Source of the DNA: Schistosoma mansoni
Taxonomy: Eukaryota; Platyhelminthes; Trematoda; Strigeidida; Schistosomatidae
DNA length: 64,000 nucleotides
NCBI RefSeq assembly: GCF_000237925.1
Contig: NC_031497.1
Location: 23,813,249 to 23,877,248 of the forward strand
Direction: 5' to 3'
The position numbers and the translations under genes are program-made. Position 1 is the first letter of the stretch; each line of letters begins with the position of its first letter. A model generated the notes under the pieces. That model did no database searches and had not been told where the DNA came from. It saw only the letters and a program-made list of their open reading frames with translations. Positions 32,165 through 44,100 of this stretch are shown here, one piece after another.

Positions 32165-35100
32165 GTAAGCGACCCTACTTTCTTCCTTTTTAGCAACATT
32201 CAACAATATTTAATTCAATACAAGTGATTGTATCATTTACATTTGGAAGTTTGTGAATAAATAGTTGATTGCTTTTAAAACAAACGGGCACGTTTTAAAA
32301 GTACAAAAGATGTTCGTATGATCAGCCTTTAAGTCTTGTTAATGTTCATGTTTAATTTCCTTACTTATTATTATGTCCAAATTATAAATTTAGATAATGT
32401 AAAGCAAAGCACAGTGGTTTTTCTCCATACGATAAATGGTATTGTTATGGGCCAACTCAGAATGCAGTAAGACATCAAAAAGACTCAGGGCGTTCTGATA
32501 TTTCTCTTTTGAAAAAGTTAGGAACATTTCCTTGACATCTACCTCATACTCTTCCAAAAAATTCAAAAGTGTTTGTTCCATAAATGGAACAAGGCGTTAT
32601 TGCTTGAATCCATGTCCTTAAGTTACATCGTAAACTATTTTTAAAAATTCCGTCTGTTGCTTTGAACTCGCACCCCAAATAAGGGGGTTTTTCGAACAAC
32701 GAGATCCCTTCACTAATCTAAAAGACAAAGTTTCCAATAAACTTACTTATTTCAGTCGCATATATGGCTAATAGACTTGACTCTTTTTCTAATTCATCAA
32801 AATTACGTCGTTCTATGCTGTCTTTTATTATGTGAGAACCCCAGGTTTTGTTTCCTTAATTTTCTTGCACACACATTTTGAAATTGTTGAAAGCCAAGTT
32901 GGAAAACAATACGGAGATAAAAGACATCGTCTTGTCCCGAACTTCGTCTTATAGCTAATTCTTTTATGCTGAATTAATCTCACAAAATGCGATACAAAAA
33001 TACTTTCGGGCTTTTACATGGCGTTTTTTACTCTGTCATGTTTTTTGCGCAACTATAAAGCCTTCAGTCCTAAACGTCTGTGTTTTCTGGGCACAATTTG
33101 ATTCCCACAATTATTTTAACGTGATTTTTTAACGGTACAATGTCTGTTTTTGTAATCACGAAAAACTCTAAGCACCACTATTTATTATTGCTTCAATTTA
33201 TTTTACCTTCACAGACTGTGGCTAACGAACATGTACCATTTTCTGAAACTGATCTCTCTGGAATTGAAATCCTTAAAAGCATTTCTGAGTTAGCATCTGG
33301 AACATTCGCTATTGTTCGATTATGTTCATTTGTCAAAACATGCTCAAATGGTTGCACTACATGGTTAATGGGCAAAAATGAACGTGGTTTTAGTCATTTG
33401 AGAACATCAAAACGGTCCAAAGAAGTACAAATTCATATGTTGTCATTTACTAATTATTCACAGTCCATCAAATTACCTTGCGGAAAAGTTTACGTTGTGA
33501 GTGATTCTAAAGAGCATGAGTCTGTGTTAATGAAGCCAACACTGTCAGCCTCTTCTGAATTTACTGATAGATGTAAGTATTAGTTACTATGTGTAAAAGA
33601 AATAATTTATATCTAATAAACCAATGTGTAAAAATTGTAAATTCACACCAAAGCTGTTAGGAACACTTTTTCGTGGTCAAAAGAAAGATTATTTGTGTTT
33701 GATAGTTTAGTTAACAAAGAACTGTGTAATTTTGAATGTTCGGGTAGATTTTTGGTTCTGTAAATTTCGTTTAGACTATCAAAAGTAGTTTAACTATTTT
33801 CACCCAAACATCGTTATTCGGACCAACGTACCGCAAAAATCGGTAATTATAGCGGGCTACTTGTAATCTGAACAATAAATTTACTCAGGAAGAATAAACA
33901 CAAATTTAAGCTATTTTTAACTCTTTTAAATATAGCTTTCATGGAAACAAGGCTGCCATGTTCTATACCTACACCATAATTCATGTAGTTGCAGGGCGTT
34001 TTCAAAGCAAATAAGCACTGCTGTGGCAAATCAGCTAAAAATTACCACCGAGTATTCATCGAGATTCTGTGATTTACTCAAAATTGTTTTTGTTAGATCA
34101 GGCTCACCTACATCTATTGTCAAACATTTGTAGTGTGAAACCGACTTGTCTCACACTACAGGTATCACTACCGTCGTATACCTTTGTAATTACAAATAAA
34201 TAACAACAATAAATATAATAATGTTTTTGATATCTCGATTGATATTAAATTAAATTTCTGAAATATCTCAACTTACGCTAATACAGTTAATTTGAAATAA
34301 TGTTATAAGACATCTGATAGTTCATCAAAAGATAACAGTATGAAACCAGATTAATCTATCAAAATAGAAACGTTAAAGTCAGAGGTAATGGGATCCAGTT
34401 AAATCGTTATGTTTATAGAAGTTGTAAAAGACCTCAGCTTTTGGTCAAGTGAAATGAAAACTACTATCCAAAGTGTTTTAAAATTAATTCAATAAATTCT
34501 CGCCTTCTCCAAAAATGTAGCTACTTAATTCAAAAGAGCATCAATCTTCTCAAATATGTTAGTAGGTCAGAATATTCCCAATACAATATTTATAAACGCT
34601 GCATACCGTTTACTAATTTTACAATAAATGTGCCTGACGAAAGTTAGAAACAGGAAAAATAATTACAGTTTGTTCTAAAAATTATGCATACATGTATATG
34701 TGCTTTATTTTATATAGACTCAAGGTTAGTATTAAATATAAAAGTTCCAAGTTTTTTATTACACACTTAATTACATTACCATGAGACTATCTGTGCATTT
34801 TTAGATATAAACTCAACCAGTCTAAAAAGCCAAAATGGTTTTTATTGCTAAATAATATTTATCTAACGATTTCTAAAGTCTTAGCAGGCAAATCATTATG
34901 AATTTCGGATTTCATCAAAATGAAATACTTACTATTTAATTTTTTTCTATTTATTAAAGTGTCTGGTTAAATATAGATTGTGAAAGACCTTAGAATGTAT
35001 TATGAGGTCTATGGTGTCTTATATTTTCTGAAGTCTATTCAGCAGCAAACTTCCGCATCAAATAAAGTTTTAAAACACAGTTGATTTTGTTGGCTCTTTT

Positions 35101-38100
35101 TAAAGATTTTAGACCACATACGTGCCCCAATTCTTTTGATACTTCCGATTGTTGTATTCATCCTCATCTGTGGTCACGTGTATCTGTCAATGAAAAACTA
35201 GTAAATGATTTGAATCGTAGGATTTATGAGTCAGCTAAAGATGAAGCGAACTCGAGAAAGTGTTTATTTAACTGGTTTACTGGTGATTATGCTCAAATAT
35301 CAAATCTCCTTGACAACCAAAAGGTACTAGCGAGGAGATTATCAGATGGTCATTACTACCTGGGTTCAATTCAAACTGTTGTAAGTAATTTTTTAAATCA
35401 AAAGTTTTTGTCCATAATACCACTTTTTGTATTCTGTTAACGCAGCGCAGCCAACTGTAATGTTTTTTTATTTAACGAGTATCTTGAGAAATTTATTTAG
35501 ATGACGTACACATCCGATTTTTCCAGTATTTATTTGTTAAAAATAACTAGAGTTACTAAAATGAGATTAAATTAGGGTCATTCGGAAAATCTATATCCCA
35601 TATCACTGATGATTTGATCTTTTTAAAGGGAAATGCCAAGGTCCTTACTACTTGCATCGTAACTCGAAGTACTAAAACTTAAGTGTATGACTGTTAAGCA
35701 TCATATATGCGTTAGAGTGTTGATGATTAAATTTGGTATTTCCATACTTGAATTCTGTGAATACCATCTTGTGTTATTCTGTTATCTATGGGTCAACATT
35801 CAATTGTTCCTGCTCTGATAGTAACCGTTCATGAATATGGAAGTACTCTTCCTTGAGAGCTTTATACTAACCTCACTGTTGTGCAAAGAGAGGACTGACT
35901 TGTTTAATACTTTTATTTATTATTATTAATGGCTTTATTCAATATTATATTTTGGTACAATATATAATGCTCAGCATACTTTCAATAACTTTGTTTCTGG
36001 TGCCAATGACTATAATAATTTATAAACTGTTATTCATGTCACTTTTATAAATACGTCGGTCGCAAGTAGAGTTTACCTGTACGTAAAATGGGATACTTAT
36101 CTGTAAATCCTGAAGAGCAAAAACATTAAAACTGGATTTAAATGGAAATAACTGGGCACAAAAATTCTCATATTTAGAAGGGTTGATTACATCTTTTTAG
36201 AAGATCGAATTATTATACACAAAGAGGACAGGCAAAACAAACATGAGATTATTATTAACATCTTAGAATTTGATAATTCTCTTATGAACATTACTGAAAG
36301 TGTAGTAAAACGAGACGATTTATTACTGAGTAGTAGTTTGAATGAAGTATTATATATTGATACTGTAGCTTAACCATATCTTCATGGTACAACAGAAGCA
36401 CTACAGAGTCTTAAAATACAGAATTAAAGTATATTACGAAACAAATAACACCCTTTTAAATTGTCACATCCCAGCGAAGAACAAATGAACGGCAACTGCT
36501 AGAAACTATTTATAGAATGTATTACATATCTTCCTATTGGGTCACCTTTACATATCTGGGCAGCATCATCGATGAGCACGGTGGATCTGATGTATATACG
36601 AAGACGCGAGTCGGCAAACCAAGAGCAGAATATTTACAACTGAAGAACATCTGGAACTCAAAACAATTGTCAACCAACACCAAGGTTAGAATTTTCAATA
36701 CAAATGTGAAGACAGTTCTACTGTATGGGGCGGAGACGTGGAGAACTACGAAAGCCATTATCCAGAAGATACAAGTGTTTATTAACAGCTGTCTACGCAA
36801 GATATTTCGGATCCGTTGGCCAGACACTATCAGCAACAAGCTACTGTGGGAGAGAGCAAACCAGATTCCATCCAGTAGAGGAAGAAATCAGGAGGAAGCG
36901 CTGGAAGTAGATTGGGCACACTTTGAGGAAATCATCCAATTGTGTCACAAGACAAGCCCTCATTTGAAATCTTCAAGGCCAAAATATAAGTGGAAAACCA
37001 AAGAACACCTTACGTCGAGAAATGGAGACAGACATGAGGAGAATGAACAAGAACTAGATAGAACTAGAAAAGAAGGCCCAGGACAGAGTGGGTTGGAGAA
37101 TGCTGGTCGGCGGCCTATGCTCCATTGAAAGTAACAGGCGTAAGTAAGTAAGTAAGGGTCACTAATAGGTAACTAGATTTTATGTATATCCATATTACTT
37201 TCATCATAAGCTTTGATTTGATCTACTGACCATTACTACTCTTAAGTTATCCTCAATCTGCGTATGTCTGAAATACATGATTCATACAGTGAAAGATGAG
37301 ATTGTGTCCTGGACTCAACGGACAAAGCAAGGCAAGAAGAACCGACAAGGACTCAGAGTTGACTCTAGGCTATTCGTGCTATTTAACTGGCGATTTGGTC
37401 ACGTGATATTTGACAGGGAAAAAGACATAACAAAATGCTTTCGTTTGCATAAAAGATAAGATCCTCTCTATGTGAACACAGAATTGCTTCTACAAATTAG
37501 GACTGTGATATCCTCTGTATAGAAGAGTCGTTTCGTAGAATTTTGTCAAAGGTCTTAGGTACTCAAAAAACCACCTAATAATCCTATAGAACTTAAAGGA
37601 CTCCAAATTAGATCGCTAATAGCAGTGGATGCTGTCTTCAGTAACCATCATGACGATATCAAAATAATATTAAAAGACATTCTAATTACAACGAAAGGCG
37701 AGTAGGTGAAGCTTTCCATGTATTGCTATATCCTACTGGCCCCGGTCAAAAAGAAGAACTTACTATCCATCCTACTCTAGCCATCTATCCGAGCTAATAT
37801 TTCTGATTCTATCCACATCTCACACGATCATCACACATACTCAACTCTACCTTTTCACATGGAAAATGTAGCATTTTCCACACCCCATAACATAGACATA
37901 AATGCACGAGCATGTCTTATAAAAATATGAATAACCTTGACCGGAGTGACATGAGATTGGCTTGATCAAACCTGTTTTTGATTGGTTTTACTAAACATTC
38001 CTCTGTACTATCTAAAAGTGGCTTCATTTGAATTATTTATTTATATATTCGATGAAGAGGTGCCTTACACTCAATCACGAGACTTCAGAAAATCTCAACT

Positions 38101-41100
38101 GTTTGTTCATCGAAATCTTTTAAATACATATTTCATCATCAAGAATGTACACAATGCTCAATTTATTTGAAATTATCAAGTCAAACCTCGATAATCATAC
38201 CTAGGTTGATATTACAGTTTAGATTTTGATGACTGTCCGCAGAAATAGTTTGTTATGATAATAATAAAAAAGGTTTATATCCCAATGAGTAGGAAAATTG
38301 TATTTCCGACGTTTCATGACTTAATGGTAGTCACTTCTTTCTATCTAATGTTCAGTTTACTTGAAACTATCAAGTCCAACCCTGGCATTGATATTTACAA
38401 ATTCGTTGGCTTTTTCAAAATGTTTCATTCACGCTATTTTCCATTCATTCACTAACTGCTCGAACATTTGTTTTTAGATTCTAGTCACCACGATTAGGTT
38501 CTGTTAAAGAATATAAAAATTTATGAGAAAACACTAAAAATAAAGTTTAACACATTAATTTTTCCCATAAGTTATTCTACACATTCAATTCGTTGTGTTA
38601 TTGTTCCAGAAACCCCATCTACCTGTAGATCAAGTTTTTGTACGATTCGGTCCCATACACAATTTAACAAGCTTTGATTTGCGAAAATCTAGAGCTACTA
38701 CCTCGAATTCGGATACATTTCATTACGAATGGTTTGATATAACTGAAATCATTGACTTAGAGCACGCTATCAGACACTCTATTGAACAAGGTGATTGTGT
38801 TCTTGTACCCTACAGTTGGCCATTTCCAAAGTGTCCCATCCTTAATATGGAAAAACCATCTAGTTTTGAGAATCTCCGTTACTATGCAGCTATCGTAGTT
38901 TCTGGTCGAGAACGGAGAGCTGACAAGTGTAAGTTCTATTTTACTTTTATTTCTTCAAACATATGTAGGGATTCAGTATGATTGTATATAATTCACTGTA
39001 TATTTGATATACGTTTTTCAACTCACATTAAATTAAGATTACAAAAACGTTTCTCAACAAATTCATTGTCACGTCTTGGTTGGATGCAGTCGGTCGACAA
39101 GAAACCATAGGCCTAGACTTCGTGCATGTTAGCGCTTATCACAACATGGTTTCTGAAGTATCGAAGGGACTGATGCTTCGCGTGCTTTTCACATAGGTAT
39201 CATTCAGCTTCAAGATCAGAGACGTCACCACTAAGCTACATTACTCACTTGAGGATCGGACTCTATTTAGAAGAGAACCATTTAATTACCATCAGTTCTT
39301 TTTTATGTTTCGATATTGGGTGTACTAACAGCATAAGCTGCTATCACATACAAACCAAAGAAATCCTTTTCTTTAACGTTGATTTTCAATCTAATGTTCA
39401 TAGCTGTCACTAAATCATATTTTTGTTACTCGTAAGTTCACTACTTTGGTGAATAAAGTCGATTTTATATTGCAGAAGTATTTCAGTAAACACATGAATA
39501 CAATTTTCAAGTTTTCAATTTAATTTATAATTAAATGTTTTCACTGGTAAAAGTAGGTCATCGTGAAGTACAGAAATTCTCCAAAGATTCTGATATCTTA
39601 CACAGATATTTGTTGTTACGTTAGCCGTAAATAGAGCACACTGATCTTATGAATGTTCCTTGTTTTAATGCAGTCCACGGTTTTGGTCAGTCAATTCACA
39701 GCTTCATCAGACACTTAAGATCTCAGAACAGCATGCCCTCTCGGATAATTTGTATTTGGTCAAGGTTTCGTTGCTTTGGATTAACTGAGAGAACAGATTT
39801 TACATGAAGGTCAACTAATGATTTGATTCTCACTGTAGAATTGAAACATCGCTGTTTAATCTACTGTTCACGATATAATTTCCCTAAAGTCACTATATAG
39901 TGACTAGATCTTAGATGACAAATAAATTTTTAGGTTACCTCAGCTTAATTTAAGGCTAGCTGTACAATAGATACAATAATAAAGGCACTATACAATACTA
40001 AATGTACGAATTTAGAGAGATGTTGTAGGTATTAGTACTGATTAACTGTCTTAAATTATTCACTTAGCAATTAAACTTTGATGATAATACAAGTAGTTAC
40101 ATCTGAGTTGCATGATAACCATAAATCTTTGACCTACGCCACTTCACTTTAAATATCGTGTATGTCATCTAAATTAATAACCGACCTTAGACCACCAATG
40201 AGGACCTGGAGGCACCGAACAGCCGTTTTGTCCTAGTATGGGACTCCTCAGTAGTGTGTATTCACGATCCCACCCACGAGACTTGAACGCAGGACCTTCG
40301 ATCTCACGCGCAAATGCTTAACATCTAGATCCCTGAGTTGGCATCCAACGGTGTTAATGTCTAGTCTCAAATAACCCACAACATTGTGAAACCACCTTCT
40401 ATTTTCTTCGGTGAGTGACTACCTCAAGCCCAACATGGATTAGCTCCACTAGTTGTGGCTCCACACTAGAACTCCGGGAATTTCCTCTCGAGGTTAGTTA
40501 TTAGTGATCACATCATAATTGTCAGTATGGGGTTGTGGAGATTATTGAATTTCATTGAAATCATGAACCAAGCAAATTTAAATCACTGAAAAACCGAAAG
40601 TCCCAGGTCCAATTCCGTGAGCAGGGTAGTAGATGGCTCACCTCTGAGCAGCCCCATACTAAGACGAAACAGTCATCCAGTGCTTCCATGTTTTTAATGG
40701 GGACCTAGATTAGATCGGTTCATGGTCCCAATGAAATTCAATAATCACAATAACCCATTACTGACGGCTATCATGTATTTGTGTTAACTCGTTAAGTCTG
40801 TTGTAGCAAATAACGACATAGTTAAAATAATTCATTCAATTTCATTTTAATGTTTTTACTTTGGACTTTCAAACGAAATTCTACATAACTTTAAATCTGT
40901 TCGTCTAATACTGATTACCATATATACATTAAATAGTGATTAGCTCAAATAAGTATTTGGCTCAATCGAATTCTCATAGTTGAAATCATGAGTTAATTGA
41001 AGCTAGACCACCATGGAAAACCTGGAAGCACTGGACGGCCGTTTCGTCCTATTGTGCTTCCAGGCTTTCCATGGTGGTCTAACTTCAATTGACTCATGAT

Positions 41101-44100
41101 TTCAACTATGAAAATACTGAAATCTCCACAAAACCCCTTCTGATTATAATCATACGCTCAATAGTGACTGACTTCAAGATACATGTCCTGGAGTCCTAGT
41201 GGGAAGCAGTAACCAGTGGAGTTCAACCACGTCTGTTGTGAGATGACGACTCACTGAAGACAATTGGTGAACGGTTGCTCAAACTTCGTGGATTGGTTGA
41301 AGTTAGATATTAACACCGTTGGATGCCGACCGGCTCAGTGGTTTATCGGTCAAGTGCTCTGGTTCGAGACTGGTAGGTCCTGGCTTCGAATCTCGTGAGT
41401 GCGGGATCGTGGATGCGCACTGCTGAAAGGTCCCACAATAGGACGAAACGAGCGTCCGGTGCTTCCAGGTTTCCCATGGTGATCTAGCTTCAACTGACTC
41501 ATGATTTCTACTATGAAAATACTGAAATCTCCACAAAACCCCTTCTGATCAATTGAATTCCATCAGTCTCTTATGTATGATGAGTATGTAAATATATGAA
41601 CTGAATTTTTAAGTATTTCAAATAGCAAATATTACCTAGTTACAAAACGGTATTGTCTAACTGATTAAATTATCTATTCCATATCACTGTTATCAAATTT
41701 CAATATGCACAAAACTAAATAAAATATATCCAGACAATTTCGAACAATCAAAAAGGTGTTTAAAAGGCTAATTATACTAAATACGCTTTAGTATTCTATT
41801 AACACAAACCTTATCAAAATGTTCTCCCTAAGAAACGTAAATCAATAAAACGTAATTAAAGTATTTTTATACAAAATTCAATACTTAGCAATATGCACTC
41901 TTTTGTTGCCAGGGCGATATTGATTTAGGCACATTAATAAACTTTTTTTCACTTTTTTTTTAATAAAGTGCTTTATAAAGATCGATATCTATCCATTTTG
42001 TAACCAAAAAATGTGTGATTTATGTTAATTAGTGAAATATTTCCTGACAAAGTAATTTACATCGGGAATAAAATAAGTTTTAGGTTGAAACTTCTCGACT
42101 TAGTATTTCCGTAACTAACAAGTGTACAAGTTCCTAATCATCACTAACTGATTTCTAGATAGTAGGGTACTGATCTTATTAACATTTGACTTAATATCAC
42201 GATCTGAAGAAATTCTAGAAAATTAAATTCTACAGAACAAGGAATTGATACATGTTGCTACACATCATAGAAGTGCTAAGAAAAAAAGCAAAGGAATACT
42301 TTAAAAATATTTGATAGAAAGCTATACACGAAACTGAAATGACGCATTGGTTATTAAATGGCATTGGAAAACAGATCAAATTTCAAACAATCAAATCTAA
42401 CATCTTGAACAACTGATAACCAACACTTTAGCAATTTGATCAAACGAGCTTTATCCCATGTATATCACAATAAATGAATTTGATTTAGTGACATGAATTT
42501 CATATAGTACATAACTGTAACCCCTTGAATTTTTGTCTTTCAGAAAGTTTCCAGTGAAGGATTATATTACTTACTTACTTACGCCTGTTACTCCCAATGG
42601 AGCATAGGCCGCTGACCAGCTTTCTCCAACCCACTCTGTCCTGGGCCTTCTTTTCTAGTTCTATCCAGTTTTTGTTCATTCTTCTCATGTCTGTCTCTAT
42701 TTCTCGGCGTTATATATTCTTTGGTCTTCCTCTTCTCCTTTGACCTTCAGGATTCCATGTGAGGGCTTGTCTTGTGACGCAATTGGGTGATTTCCTCAAA
42801 GGATTATATAAAATTAGCTAATTTTATTAGATTCAAACTAGATAGGTTAATATGTTTCATTACAGCACACAAGGAAGAATGTTCATGCTAAAAGAATCAA
42901 AGTTCATTTTTATCAACAGTTTTATAAATCAACTTCTGTTCGAGTTTAACTGTTTTCATTTAATTTGAATAGATTTTTAAAAAATGCAACTGTTTTGATC
43001 ATGGTATTCACTTATTTATTTTTTTTGTTTAAAGTAACTAAAACTAGAAACTTTACAAAAGATGATCAAAAACTTTTGGTTGAATTAGCTAGTTCGAACA
43101 CTCGTGTTGGTCATATTTATGTCCCAAAACAAAAAGCTGTTTGGATTTCACCGAATACTTATCAACGTATTATATTAGAACAATATATGACACCAAAATG
43201 TAGGAAATGGTTAAAACATAAAACATTTCTTCCAAATAGTTATCCATTTCAATCAGCTCCAGGTTATCCTGCTGATGGATTTGGCAGATTTAAATCTTAT
43301 AAAAATAGCCTTCAATCAGATTTACACATTCAACCGTTGACTTTCCAACAGTTCAGACATGGAACAGATGTTCAAGTAAGAGAGTATTGTTTACTTTTTT
43401 TTTCGTAATCCAAATCAACCATAATTTCCTTTTGTAAAAACCGTTGCGGCTATTTCAAATTTAAACATGTTTAAATGTTAAATCCTGTTGAAATTGGATG
43501 ACGGAAAACATTTGTTGCTTAAATGGAAGTATTTAAAATGTACCGCATTTTCTAGCTAGATGGTTGATTTGTTAAGGTTTGGTTGCATTTGTTTATAAAA
43601 TCGTCGACATATACTTTGTAAAGAAATGAGCCACAAGACCTTTTCCCTCTAAGAGATTAACAGTACATTTGGTCAACATGGAATTTGTTTAGTTCTTTCT
43701 CGTATTATTGCGTCTGACTTGACATATATTTTAACTCCCTTATGCTCCAATTTGATCGCAGACCCCGTAGTTATTTCTCCTTTATTCTATCGGGTGATAG
43801 AGTGAGTTTATTTGGATAGGTCTGTTAATCACTTGGTTATCTGTCTAACAAATTTATAGTTCTATTGCTACGCCGGTGTTTCCAATGTCCCAATCAACAC
43901 CAGAATTTTTTAAAGTCTCTGTCAAATCTTGATAACTTTTAGAATACTTTTGAGAACTGAAAATAAATTTGTACTGTAATCTGACTTTTGATCGATTTAG
44001 TAATCATTCGAAGTAATTTTTGGTTTTAACCCTTACTTACGACATATCCGCAAGTCGTCATGCAGTCATTCGAAATTTGTTCGAAAGACTCAGCAGATCC

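Noticed and set aside
32390-32581. 63-residue minus-strand frame
   Set aside because: Lies in an intron of the vWA-like gene, with no recognised motif.
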